Assembly: GCF_013359755.1 (NCBI RefSeq)
Contig: NZ_JABMCJ010000090.1
Coordinates: 186,001 to 250,000, forward strand
Direction of reading: 5' to 3'
Source: Tardiphaga robiniae
Lineage (GTDB): Bacteria > Pseudomonadota > Alphaproteobacteria > Rhizobiales > Xanthobacteraceae
Length of the DNA stretch: 64,000 nt
Shown: in pieces, positions 33,049 through 41,274 of the stretch
How the letters are laid out: each line of letters opens with the position of its first letter
How positions within the stretch are numbered: the stretch's first letter is position 1
Program-made: the position numbers and the translations under genes
Notes under the pieces: generated by a model
The model's input: the letters and a program-made list of their open reading frames with translations, nothing else
Told to the model about the DNA's origin: nothing
The model's database searches: none

Positions 33049-33084
33049 GGCTATGGATCCCCGCCTTCGCGGGGATGACAACGG
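33049..33084. repeat. GC-rich palindromic repeat, right unit
   Basis: TATGGATCCCCGCCTTCGCG followed by GGGATGACAACGG is a short hairpin (CCCCGC with GCGGGG). It is the reverse orientation of the unit at 32940-32994. Sequences of this kind, a GTCATCCCCGC-type palindrome, are common between genes in Bradyrhizobium-like genomes (from memory, not searched). Confidence 0.6.
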
Positions 33085-33118
33085 ATAGGTTAGAGTCCGG
33101 GCCTGTGAGCTAAGCCCC

Positions 33119-34681
33119 TTACCCCACCATCCGTTCGCGTCCGACCCAGAAGCTTGCGCGCAGCGCCTTCTTGTCGATCTTGCCGACGCCCGTCATCGGC
33201 AACTCACTGACGAATTTGATGTGCTTCGGCGCATGGGCCGAACCCTTGCGGGTCTTCACCAGATTGATCAGCTCATCCGCATCCGGCTTCGCACCGCCAC
33301 GCGCGACCACGATGGCGGTGACAGCCTCGCCCCATTTGTCGTCGGGCACGCCGACCACGGCGCACATGGCGACATCGGCATGGGTGGTCAACACATCCTC
33401 GATCTCGCGCGGGAAGATGTTGAAGCCGCCGGAGACGATCATGTCCTTCTTGCGGTCGAGGATGAACATGTAGCCGCGCTCGTCCGCGCGGGCGATGTCG
33501 CCAGTATGCAGCCAGCCGTTCTTCAGCGTTTCCGCCGTCTGCTCCGGACGTTTCCAGTATTCCTTCATCACATGCGGCGCGCGCACGCAGATTTCGCCGG
33601 CCTCGCCGGGCGACACTTGCTGATCGTCATCGTCGAGAATGCGGACGTCGCAGACGGCGATGGGGAATCCACAGGACAAAAACAGTTCGGGCTTCTTCGG
33701 ATCGTGATCCGTCTTGCGCAGCACGGACACCGGATAGCATTCGGTCTGCCCGTAGAGCTGCGAGAACACCGGGCCGATGCGTTCGATACCTTCCACCAGC
33801 CGGCTGGGCGACATCGGCGATGCGCCGTAAAGCACCAGATCGAGTGATGACAGATCGGTCTTTGACAGCGTCGGGTTGTCGAGCAACACATAGATCATGG
33901 TCGGCACGAACAGCGTGAAATTGATCCGCTCGCGTTCGATGGTCTTGAGCACCGCCTCGGGATCGAACCCCTTCAGCATATGCACCGTGCCGCCCCGCAT
34001 CAGCGTCGGCAGCACCTTGGTGCCGGCGACATGACTGATCGGCGCCACCGTGAGATAGCTCGGCGTGTCCGGAATTTCGAAGTCGGATAGAATGGCGCTG
34101 GCAAAACCCGACACTTCACGATGTCGGCGCAGCGCGCCCTTGGATTTTCCGGTGGTGCCGCCGGTGTAGTTCAGCACGGCGATGTCATCGACCTGTGCAA
34201 AGTCCCGCGCGGTGGCGCTGCCGCCTGAGCCGACGACTTTCAGCAGATCGATGCCGTAGTCTGCACGGCCCAGCGTGAATACGTGTTGCAGGCCCTGCGC
34301 GCGCGAGGCGAGCTCGCCGCCGCGCTGCAGGAAATTGTCGGCGTCAATGATCAGGATCGTTGCTTCGGCGTCCTCGATCTGGTCGATCTGGTCCTGCATC
34401 GAGCCCAGCGGATGCAGCCAGGAGATTGCGAAACGCGACAGTTGCGCCGCGACCCCGGCGCACCAGGTGTCGGCGCGATTGGCTGTGAGCAGCGCCACTT
34501 TCGTGCCGGGCTGTGCGCCGAGGTTCATGAACACATTCTGCAGCCGCGCGATCAGGTCCGTAGTGCCGCGATAGGTGATCGAGCCGCCGGGCCAACTGAA
34601 AGCGATGCGATCCGGATAGCGCGCCAGCGCCCGCAAGGTCTGCGCGCCAACGGTCGGAAACGTGTTCAGCACGTCCGTCAT
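33119..34681 (-). CDS. Acyl-CoA synthetase (AMP-forming)
   Basis: A 520-residue ANL-superfamily ligase that activates a carboxylic acid to its CoA thioester through an acyl-adenylate. Motifs are all present: the P-loop NYTGGTTGKSKGA, YGQTECYPV, HTGDIARADERGYMFILDR, the hinge KKDMIVSGGFNIFPREIEDV and the C-terminal lysine in GVGKIDKKALR. ATG 34681 is preceded by GGGAGG; an in-frame start at 34786 lacks that. The length and motif style fit medium/long-chain or aromatic acid CoA ligases. The acid is not known. It stands alone, so no pathway can be read from neighbours. Confidence 0.92.
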   Translation of the reverse strand: MTDVLNTFPTVGAQTLRALARYPDRIAFSWPGGSITYRGTTDLIARLQNVFMNLGAQPGTKVALLTANRADTWCAGVAAQLSRFAISWLHPLGSMQDQIDQIEDAEATILIIDADNFLQRGGELASRAQGLQHVFTLGRADYGIDLLKVVGSGGSATARDFAQVDDIAVLNYTGGTTGKSKGALRRHREVSGFASAILSDFEIPDTPSYLTVAPISHVAGTKVLPTLMRGGTVHMLKGFDPEAVLKTIERERINFTLFVPTMIYVLLDNPTLSKTDLSSLDLVLYGASPMSPSRLVEGIERIGPVFSQLYGQTECYPVSVLRKTDHDPKKPELFLSCGFPIAVCDVRILDDDDQQVSPGEAGEICVRAPHVMKEYWKRPEQTAETLKNGWLHTGDIARADERGYMFILDRKKDMIVSGGFNIFPREIEDVLTTHADVAMCAVVGVPDDKWGEAVTAIVVARGGAKPDADELINLVKTRKGSAHAPKHIKFVSELPMTGVGKIDKKALRASFWVGRERMVG

Positions 34682-34869
34682 GGAAACCTCCCCAAATGTC
34701 CTCGGCTTCTGTGGGCCGATGGTTGCGGCAAGGCTAACAACGAATGCCGGGCATGCAAACATAAACCCGTATGGGCATTGCAGCATTCGCGATGAACTTG
34801 TGGCGGCTTTCGTCGTTTGCCTGTGCTAGAAGCGGTCGAGCCATTTGAGCCGCGTCACAGGAGAATTTC

Positions 34870-35478
34870 ATGCGCAAGTTTTTGACCGTGCTGGCAGCAC
34901 TGGCGACCCTCAGCCTGACCAATTGCGGTTACAACGCGATCCAGACCAATGATGAGCAGGTCAAGTCGGCCTGGTCGGAGGTGGTCAACCAGTATCAGCG
35001 CCGCGCGGACCTCGTGCCGAATCTCGTGAATTCCGTGAAGGGCTTCGCGCAGCAGGAGAAGGACGTTCTTCTGGGCGTCACAAATGCACGCGCCAAGGTC
35101 GGCTCGGTGCAGGCGACGCCTGATGTGGTCAACGATCCCGCCGCGCTGCAGAAATTCCAGGCCGCGCAAGGCGAACTCTCCAGCGCGCTGTCGCGCTTGC
35201 TCGTGGTCACCGAGAACTATCCGCAGCTCAAGTCGGACGCGCTGTTCAAGGATCTGATGTCGCAGCTCGAAGGCACCGAGAACCGTATCACCGTGGCGCG
35301 CAACCGCTACATCAAGTCGGTGCAGGATTATAACGTCGGCGTGCGCACCTTCCCGAACAATCTGACCGCCATGATGTTCGGCTACAAGGAGAAGGCGAAT
35401 TTCTCGGTCGCCAATGAGAGCGAAATCTCGACCGCGCCGAAGGTCGACTTCAACCCGACGCCGGCGCCCGCGAAATAG
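34870..35478 (+). CDS. lemA: LemA-family lipoprotein
   Basis: A 202-residue LemA-family protein with a lipobox (LTNC, Cys19), so it should be a lipoprotein on the periplasmic face of a membrane. The family core is plain: NDEQVKSAWSEVVNQYQRR, DLVPNLVNSVKGFAQQEK, then helices with TENRITVARNRYIKSVQDYN and the terminal FSVANESEISTAPKVDF. GGAG sits before ATG 34870. It is followed by two TPM-domain genes, a common partnership in bacteria. The role of LemA is not well defined. Confidence 0.93.
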   Translation: MRKFLTVLAALATLSLTNCGYNAIQTNDEQVKSAWSEVVNQYQRRADLVPNLVNSVKGFAQQEKDVLLGVTNARAKVGSVQATPDVVNDPAALQKFQAAQGELSSALSRLLVVTENYPQLKSDALFKDLMSQLEGTENRITVARNRYIKSVQDYNVGVRTFPNNLTAMMFGYKEKANFSVANESEISTAPKVDFNPTPAPAK

Positions 35479-35502
35479 GCCGGTGCCGATCAGGCCGATC
35501 CG

Positions 35503-36384
35503 ATGAAGGCGATCAAAGCCTGTCTGCTGGCATTGCTGCTGTGCTGGAGCGCCGTCGCTCTGGCCGATGTGGCTGTGCCGGCGCTGACGGGGCGCGTGGT
35601 CGACCAGACCGCGACGCTGAGCCAGAGCGAACAGGCGTCCCTCGACAGCACGCTGCGTGATTTCGAGTCGCGCAAGGGCAGCCAGATCGTGGTGCTGATC
35701 GTGCCCACCACGGCGCCGGAAGCCATCGCGCAATACTCCATCCGCGTTGCCGAAGCCTGGAAGATCGGCCGCAAGAAAGTCGATGACGGCGCGATCCTGC
35801 TGGTCGCCAAGGATGATCGCAAGCTCCGCATCGAAGTTGGCTACGGCCTCGAAGGCGCGCTGACCGACGTGACCACGAAACGGATCATGGACGAGATCAT
35901 CACGCCGCGCTTCAAGACCGGCGATTTCGCTGGTGGCATCACGGCCGGCGTCAACCAGATCATCAAGGTGGTCGATGGCGAGCCGCTGCCGGCGCCGGAT
36001 GAATGGAAGGGCAATTCGAATGCCCTCGATCAGATCATGGAATATGCGCCGTTCCTGTTGTTCGGCGTTCTGATCTTCGGCAGCATCCTGCGCAACATTT
36101 TCGGCCGGCTGTTCGGCTCGCTGGTGACCGGCGGGCTCGTCACCGCGGTGGTCTGGTTGGTCGCCGGCAGCCTGCTGTTCGGCGGCATTCTCGGCGCGGT
36201 CGCGTTTTTCTTTACGCTGATCAGCGAGGCCCTCATGTCGGGTGGCGGAGGCGGTGGACGTCGCGGCGGTGGCTATATCGGGGGCGGCGGCGGTTCCTGG
36301 TCATCAGGGAGTTCATCGAGCAGCGGCGGCTTCAGCGGAGGCGGCGGCAGTTTCGGTGGCGGCGGCGCTTCGGGGAGTTGGTGA
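35503..36384 (+). CDS. TPM-domain membrane protein with Gly-rich tail
   Basis: A 293-residue protein: signal peptide (residues 1-23), a TPM (TLP18.3/Psb32/MOLO-1) domain at about 25-160 (GRVVDQTATLSQSEQASLDS, GSQIVVLIVPTTAPEAI, RKLRIEVGYGLEGALTDV), two membrane helices (about 180-245), and a C-terminal tail that is almost all glycine and serine. This layout matches YgcG-type proteins. The TPM domain should face the periplasm. It follows lemA by 24 bases and its stop overlaps the next start by one base. Confidence 0.92.
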   Translation: MKAIKACLLALLLCWSAVALADVAVPALTGRVVDQTATLSQSEQASLDSTLRDFESRKGSQIVVLIVPTTAPEAIAQYSIRVAEAWKIGRKKVDDGAILLVAKDDRKLRIEVGYGLEGALTDVTTKRIMDEIITPRFKTGDFAGGITAGVNQIIKVVDGEPLPAPDEWKGNSNALDQIMEYAPFLLFGVLIFGSILRNIFGRLFGSLVTGGLVTAVVWLVAGSLLFGGILGAVAFFFTLISEALMSGGGGGGRRGGGYIGGGGGSWSSGSSSSSGGFSGGGGSFGGGGASGSW

Positions 36385-36881
36385 TGAGCTTGAAACGCAT
36401 CGGCAACCATCTGCTCGGCAATCGCTCGCGCGTCCGCAAGGCGTTCCCGCCGGAATCGCTGGCGGCGATCGAACAGGCCATCAAGGCCTCCGAGGCCAGC
36501 CATGCGGGCCAGATCCGCTTTGTCGTCGAGGGCGCGCTCGACGGCGCGCCGCTGTTCCGCAATCAGTCCGCGCGCGAACGCGCCATCGACGTGTTCGCGC
36601 AACTGCGCGTCTGGGACACCGCGCATAACAACGGTGTGCTGATCTATCTGCTGCTCGCCGATCGCGATGTCGAGATCGTGGTCGACCGCGGCATCGATGC
36701 CCGCGTCGGCAAACCCGGCTGGGAAGCGATCTGCCAGATGATGGAGGCGGAGTTTCGCGCCGGGCATTTCGAGCGCGGCGTGATCAAGGGGATCGACGCG
36801 GTGACGCAGCATCTGGCGGCTCACTTCCCGCGCGATGCCGGCTCGGTGAATGAACTGCCAGATGCGCCGGTGGTGCTGTAA
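36384..36881 (+). CDS. TPM-domain protein, short form
   Basis: A 165-residue protein with a single TPM domain (SHAGQIRFVVEGALDGAPLF, VLIYLLLADRDVEIVVDRGI, FRAGHFERGVIKGIDAVTQ) and no signal peptide or membrane helix that I can see. ATG 36384 forms a TGATG overlap with the preceding stop; the open frame extends upstream to 36003, inside the neighbour. It is the third gene of lemA-TPM-TPM and probably acts on the inner face of the same membrane complex. It ends two bases before the stop of the convergent GST gene. Confidence 0.88.
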   Translation: MSLKRIGNHLLGNRSRVRKAFPPESLAAIEQAIKASEASHAGQIRFVVEGALDGAPLFRNQSARERAIDVFAQLRVWDTAHNNGVLIYLLLADRDVEIVVDRGIDARVGKPGWEAICQMMEAEFRAGHFERGVIKGIDAVTQHLAAHFPRDAGSVNELPDAPVVL

Positions 36882-36883
36882 CG

Positions 36884-37495
36884 CTACGCCTTCGCTGACT
36901 CCCGCGCGCCGACGCGCTCGAACCACGCCGCGATCTTCGCATTGCCCCGGTCCCACGGCTGCTTCACCTTGTCGGCGAAATCGAGCCAGCAGAACAGCAC
37001 GATATCCGCCATCGTGAACCGTTCGCCGCAGATGAAGGTCTTGCCGCCCATCTGTCCGTCGAGCCAGCGCAGCCGGTCGATGGCGATTGTCTTCAGGCCC
37101 GGCGCGCCTTCAGGGACGCAGACGATGCGCGTCTCGAAGCGCTTCAATCCCTCGGCGAAGCGATAGCCGTTGGCGATGTGCTGGCAGATGTTGAGATCGA
37201 CGCGCTGCCGCCACATCCGTGCCTCGGCGCGCTGCTCGGGCGTGGTGCCGATCAGCGGCGGCGTCGGATGCGTCTCCTCGACATATTCGCAGATCGCGAC
37301 CGTCTCCGAAACATAGGCGCCATCGTCGAGCTCGAGCGTCGGCATCTGCCCGTGCGGATTGCGCGCCAGATGCGCGCGTTCGCGGTTCTCGCCACCAGCA
37401 AGATCGACGGTCTGGACGGGGAGGCTGATGCCCTTCTCGGCCAAGAACATGCGCACCACGCGCGGATTCGGTCCGATGGAATCGTAGAGCTTCAT
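36884..37495 (-). CDS. Glutathione S-transferase family protein
   Basis: A 203-residue GST. The N-terminal thioredoxin-fold domain starts MKLYDSIGPNPRVVRMFLAE and carries the glutathione-binding segment QMPTLELDDGAYVSETVAIC. The C-terminal helical domain has GERFTMADIVLFCWLDFA. ATG 37495 was chosen; the frame stays open to 37627 without a domain. The catalytic residue is not obvious: a Ser follows the first strand. Substrate unknown. Confidence 0.9.
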   Translation of the reverse strand: MKLYDSIGPNPRVVRMFLAEKGISLPVQTVDLAGGENRERAHLARNPHGQMPTLELDDGAYVSETVAICEYVEETHPTPPLIGTTPEQRAEARMWRQRVDLNICQHIANGYRFAEGLKRFETRIVCVPEGAPGLKTIAIDRLRWLDGQMGGKTFICGERFTMADIVLFCWLDFADKVKQPWDRGNAKIAAWFERVGARESAKA

Positions 37496-37669
37496 GGCAT
37501 TTCCCCGATTGTTCTGTTTGCTGGTGTTGTGCGGGCGGGGCGCGTGCGCGTCAAGCAACGGTTCCCATCGCCGGACAAGAGGTGAAATTTTCGTAAGCAC
37601 TGCACCCGGTAAGGATTTGGCAAGCAATGAAAGTTACCAAAGTGTTCATCTATTCTGGAGAATTTGATC

Positions 37670-38644
37670 GTGAGCGAGCACAAGGCCGATTCCACCCCAG
37701 ACGTCAGCGGCGATCACGTCGACACCGGCGCCGCGGCGGCGGCCGGTTCCCACGATGCTGACATTCACGTGGATTCGCCGAAGCTCGCACCGGAGCAGGG
37801 CGACGATCGCAGCGGTGCTGACCGCCCCGCCCAGATGCCAAAGAGGGAAGCGCCGAAGCTCGGAGCGCCCGGCCGGATCACCATCATGGCTCCTTCCCGC
37901 GACAGCGGCCCGCATGAGGGCGCGTCCCGTGAGAATGCGTCGCGCGAGCGCTCCTGGGAAGACTTCGTCAATTCCGAGCCGAAGATTGAGTCGGCAGAGA
38001 AGGCTGGCCGTAGCCGGATGATGGCGATTGCCGCGATGATCGCGCTGGGTATCACCGTCGGCGCAGTCGGCGGTTCGGTGGCCATGTCGGGCCTCGGCAA
38101 GCTGTTTGCCGCCGACGACACCAAGTCGACCAACCAGGCACTGGAAGAACACATTGCCCGTCTCGACGGCGAACTCTCGGCGCTCAAGGCCGAGGTCGAC
38201 CGCAACGCCAAGCAGTCCATTGCGGCGCGCGCGAAGTCTGCCGAGCGTCTCGACAAGCTTGAGAAGGGCCAGGCCGAACCGGCCGCGAAACTCGCGAAGC
38301 TGAGCGAGACCGTCGAAAAGCTGCGCACCACGCCGCCGCCCGCTGCTGCGCCCGCGCCGGCCCCTGCACCGGTTGCCTCGGCACCGGCCAAGGAAGTGAC
38401 AGGTTCGATCAACGCCCCGGTGCCGACCCCGGCACCGAAGCCCGAAGTTGCGCGCCTGCCCATGGTCGAAGGCTGGCGTATCATCGACATCGCCGGCGGC
38501 GGCGCCACCATCGAGGGCCGCGCTGGAATCTTCGAAGTCTATGCCGGTGATCCGGTTCCGGGTCTCGGCCGCGTCGATGCGATCCGCAAGCAGGATGGTC
38601 GCTGGACGGTGGTCACGAGCCGCGGCCTGATCGTTGCCCGCTGA
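37670..38644 (+). CDS. Single-pass membrane protein with coiled coil, function unknown
   Basis: A 324-residue protein that I cannot name. The N-terminal 110 residues are acidic, low-complexity and probably cytoplasmic. A membrane helix follows at about 118-140 (MMAIAAMIALGITVGAVGGS), then a coiled coil at about 148-215 (LEEHIARLDGELSALKAEVD), a Pro/Ala-rich linker, and a compact C-terminal domain of about 60 residues (EGWRIIDIAGGGATIEGRAG ending WTVVTSRGLIVAR). The last part has a small beta-barrel look. Start is GTG 37670, nine bases after GGAG; a TTG at 37664 is less likely. A strong terminator follows, so it is a single-gene unit. It could span the envelope, but its role is unknown. Confidence 0.75.
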   Translation: MSEHKADSTPDVSGDHVDTGAAAAAGSHDADIHVDSPKLAPEQGDDRSGADRPAQMPKREAPKLGAPGRITIMAPSRDSGPHEGASRENASRERSWEDFVNSEPKIESAEKAGRSRMMAIAAMIALGITVGAVGGSVAMSGLGKLFAADDTKSTNQALEEHIARLDGELSALKAEVDRNAKQSIAARAKSAERLDKLEKGQAEPAAKLAKLSETVEKLRTTPPPAAAPAPAPAPVASAPAKEVTGSINAPVPTPAPKPEVARLPMVEGWRIIDIAGGGATIEGRAGIFEVYAGDPVPGLGRVDAIRKQDGRWTVVTSRGLIVAR

Positions 38645-38671
38645 TCCGCTCTTTCTGCGATGAAAGCGTTC

Positions 38672-38702
38672 AGGCCGCTGCTGGTGCAGCGGCCTTTGTT
38701 TT
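38672..38702 (+). terminator. Rho-independent terminator
   Basis: AGGCCGCTG and CAGCGGCCT form a perfect 9-bp stem with a six-base loop, followed by TTTGTTTT. It lies 28 bases after the stop of the coiled-coil membrane protein gene and is the best intrinsic terminator on the plus strand here. Confidence 0.8.
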
Positions 38703-38738
38703 GGGCTAGCCTCCTGACGTGACGTCTGGGATAGCGCC

Positions 38739-40247
38739 GTGCGACTTCGCTTGAGCTTCATTGCCGTGCTGCTCTGCCTCGTGGCTCCCGTCGCGCGGGC
38801 GGATGAGGGCAATGGTCTCGCCGTCACCGATCCCGGTGTGTTGCGGACACTGGAAACGCACAACACCCACGGTCTCAGCCTCGCGCAGCTGCTAGATCCC
38901 GCGCGGACAACGCCGATCCCCAACGACGCGCTGTTTGCTCTGCCTGCGATGACACAAATCCGCGCCGCGCTGGATGATGCCTTTGCGCGCTATCTCGCCG
39001 ATCATCAAAAGCATCAGCCGCGTGTGAGGATCGGAGTCGGCCCCGGCCACGATGTGCAACTGTTCGACCAGGCGACGCTGACATCGCCGGACGTGCGGTT
39101 CGTTCTCGCCGGGATCGTCAATCGCATGGACCGGGCCTATGTCGCGCCGGAGACCTGCGGCGAGATCAGGCTGATCTATCGCCTCACGCGCGCGGCCGCT
39201 GGCACAACGCCGCCGCGTCTGCCGATGACGCTCAATCTTGTGCTTCGTGCGAAGGACCTGAACGATGCGTCGGTGACATGCGCGGATCTCGCCGGGCGCT
39301 GGCTCGACTCTGCGTCATTCATCGAGACTGGCGCAGCACGCGCAGATCGCTTGCTGAAACCGGATGGTCCGCTTGCGACAATCACAGCCGCGCATGTCGA
39401 TCGCGTCGAGACCAATCTGCAGATTGTGCATCGACCGAAGTCCGAGACGCAGGAATTCCGCACCGACTATTTGCAGAAGGTGTTTCGCTTCGATGCCACC
39501 GTGAAGCAGTTTCGCGAGGCACCCATGGAGAACCAGATCGACCGTGACCGGTTGCTGGCTGATGCGGCGCTCGGTCGCGCGTTTCGCGACTGGCTGCTTG
39601 CGCCCGTCAATCTCCTTGCTTTCGATCGCGGTACAGTTTTGATCCCCGAGAAATTCCTTGCGACCACGTCGCTGTCGTCGACACCAGCCGGCTTTGCACC
39701 GTCGGCCCTGCAGCCGGAATTCGGGCTGATAGACAGCAAGGGGAAGGGCGTGTTCAGCGAGCGTGACGTCGTCGCCGCGCTGGAGCGGGCAGTGGCGCAG
39801 GGCGGCGCCTTGGAGAATATCCGTTCGCCGGCTGGCTTCGCGCGGCGGCTGAACGACATCACCTGCGGTGGTTGCCACCAGATCCGCGGCATCGGTGGCT
39901 TCCATTTTCCGGGCGCGGACACGCTGGCAGACCAATCGCAGGGAACGGTTGCCGCATCGCCGCATTTCATCGGTGACCAGCCCCGCCGTCGCGATATCGT
40001 CATGGCGATACGCGATGGAAAGGCGCCGGATTTTTCGCGCGGGTTTTCGGATCGTCCGCAGATGCGTGGTAACAATGAACTCGCGGGATCGCCTCTCCTC
40101 GATGGCTGGGGTGCGACATGTTATCGACCGAAGCAGAAGGGCGTCGCGGACAAGAGCTTCGCGTCCTGGACCTGTGCCGAAGGTCTCGCCTGTCAGCAGG
40201 TTGGCGCGGATGCGTCGTCTGCGATCGGCATGTGTTTTGTGAAATGA
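38739..40247 (+). CDS. Exported protein with one c-type haem motif, function unknown
   Basis: A 502-residue protein with a signal peptide (cleavage near ARADEG). The only recognisable motif is TCGGCHQIRGIGGFHFPG near residue 375, which gives a CGGCH haem c attachment site and a downstream region of the kind seen in exported cytochrome-like proteins. The N-terminal 370 residues do not match a family I know. Start is GTG 38739. It has no recognised family and stands with a tiny membrane protein gene 12 bases downstream. It is probably periplasmic with one covalent haem. Confidence 0.75.
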   Translation: MRLRLSFIAVLLCLVAPVARADEGNGLAVTDPGVLRTLETHNTHGLSLAQLLDPARTTPIPNDALFALPAMTQIRAALDDAFARYLADHQKHQPRVRIGVGPGHDVQLFDQATLTSPDVRFVLAGIVNRMDRAYVAPETCGEIRLIYRLTRAAAGTTPPRLPMTLNLVLRAKDLNDASVTCADLAGRWLDSASFIETGAARADRLLKPDGPLATITAAHVDRVETNLQIVHRPKSETQEFRTDYLQKVFRFDATVKQFREAPMENQIDRDRLLADAALGRAFRDWLLAPVNLLAFDRGTVLIPEKFLATTSLSSTPAGFAPSALQPEFGLIDSKGKGVFSERDVVAALERAVAQGGALENIRSPAGFARRLNDITCGGCHQIRGIGGFHFPGADTLADQSQGTVAASPHFIGDQPRRRDIVMAIRDGKAPDFSRGFSDRPQMRGNNELAGSPLLDGWGATCYRPKQKGVADKSFASWTCAEGLACQQVGADASSAIGMCFVK

Positions 40248-40259
40248 AATGAGGGCGCG

Positions 40260-40418
40260 ATGAACGAGACCGACCAAGAGATCAAGGAACGGGATATCGC
40301 GATTGCCGAGAACGAGAGCAAGCAGCAGACGACAAGCAGTATCCGCGTCAGCGTCTGGGCGATCGGTGTGGCGGTTCTGCTCGGGCTCGGCTTCTTCGGA
40401 TGGCTGCTGGCGCGCTAG
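40260..40418 (+). CDS. 52-residue single-helix membrane protein
   Basis: ATG 40260 to TAG 40418 encodes 52 residues. The first 27 are polar and charged (MNETDQEIKERDIAIAENES), then one hydrophobic helix (VSVWAIGVAVLLGLGFFGWL) reaches the C-terminus. GAGGG lies just upstream, 12 bases after the stop of the haem c protein gene, so the two are probably co-transcribed. The family is unknown. The shape fits a small inner-membrane anchor or a partner of the preceding exported protein. Confidence 0.6.
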   Translation: MNETDQEIKERDIAIAENESKQQTTSSIRVSVWAIGVAVLLGLGFFGWLLAR

Positions 40419-40420
40419 TC

Positions 40421-40454
40421 GAAAAATATACCTCTCCCTGCGGACAGGGAGAGG
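40421..40454 (-). terminator. Hairpin between convergent transcripts
   Basis: CCTCTCCCTG and CAGGGAGAGG form a perfect 10-bp stem with a CGGA loop. On the minus strand it is followed by TATATTTTTC, so it should end the fasciclin transcript. It also lies just after the small membrane protein stop on the plus strand. The stem also resembles the arms of the larger CCTCTCCCCGC repeat family seen at 57 and 61 kb. Confidence 0.7.
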
Positions 40455-40489
40455 CGAGATGCGTCAATTCGGACTGTGCGTTGGAACGA

Positions 40490-41056
40490 TCAGCCCGGCA
40501 TCAGCACAGTATTGACGACGTGGATCACGCCGTTCGACTGGTTGACGTTCGGGATCGTCACGGTGGAGGCGCCACCCTTGGCATCGACGATCGTGACCTT
40601 GCCGCCCGAACGCTTGACGGTGAGCTGCTCGCCTTCAACAGTCGTCAGCTTCTTGCCATCGGTGAGGTCGGCCGCCGAGAGCCGTCCGGGAACCACATGA
40701 TAGGTGAGGATCTTGGTGAGGGTCATCTTGTTCTCGGGCTGCACCAGCGTATTGACCGTGCCCTTCGGCAATTTGCCGAATGCGGCATTGGTCGGCGCGA
40801 AGACGGTAAACGGGCCGGGGCTGGCCAGCGTATCGACGAGGCCGGCAGCCTTCACGGCGGCGACCAGCGTGGTGTGATCCTTCGAATTCACCGCGTTCTC
40901 GACGATGTTCTTCGACGGATACATGGCGGCGCCGCCAACCATGACGGTGTTCTCGCCCTTCATCATCTTGGCAGCAGCAGGCTCAAGGAAGCTCGCCGAA
41001 ATCATCAGCGTGCTGAAGGCGGCAAATGACAGCAGTGCAATGCGCTTCTTGGACAT
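40490..41056 (-). CDS. Exported fasciclin (FAS1) domain protein
   Basis: A 188-residue protein with a signal peptide (cleavage near EPAAAK) and one FAS1 domain (about residues 45-185). FAS1 features are visible: SKDHTTLVAAVKAAGLVDTL, PFTVFAPTNAAFGKLPKGTV, ILTYHVVPGRLSAADLTDGK and VNQSNGVIHVVNTVLMPG. Such proteins are secreted or surface-attached adhesion-type domains; in rhizobia they are sometimes linked to symbiosis or stress. Preceded by a 218-base gap and followed by the hairpin at 40421-40454, so it is probably transcribed alone. Confidence 0.92.
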   Translation of the reverse strand: MSKKRIALLSFAAFSTLMISASFLEPAAAKMMKGENTVMVGGAAMYPSKNIVENAVNSKDHTTLVAAVKAAGLVDTLASPGPFTVFAPTNAAFGKLPKGTVNTLVQPENKMTLTKILTYHVVPGRLSAADLTDGKKLTTVEGEQLTVKRSGGKVTIVDAKGGASTVTIPNVNQSNGVIHVVNTVLMPG

Positions 41057-41274
41057 GGTCGTCTCCCGGTTGATAGTGGCGTCGCCGGCGGGGAATCCGC
41101 AGACGTCGTGATCTCGTCGTGCACGACATGGCGAGTGCCTGTTGCGCTAACGAGACCAGCTACGCGTTTTGGGGGAGGCGGTTTCAGGTCGGCCCGTGAC
41201 CACTTCGTGATCACGGACCGCATCGCAGCATTGAAACTCTTTTGCTGCGGTTTCGTAGTCTGCAGTTTGCGCGG

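Noticed and set aside
36238-36384. Tandem GGC repeats resembling a direct-repeat array
   Set aside because: They encode the Gly/Ser-rich tail of the TPM protein in frame, a normal feature of this family, not a CRISPR or VNTR array.
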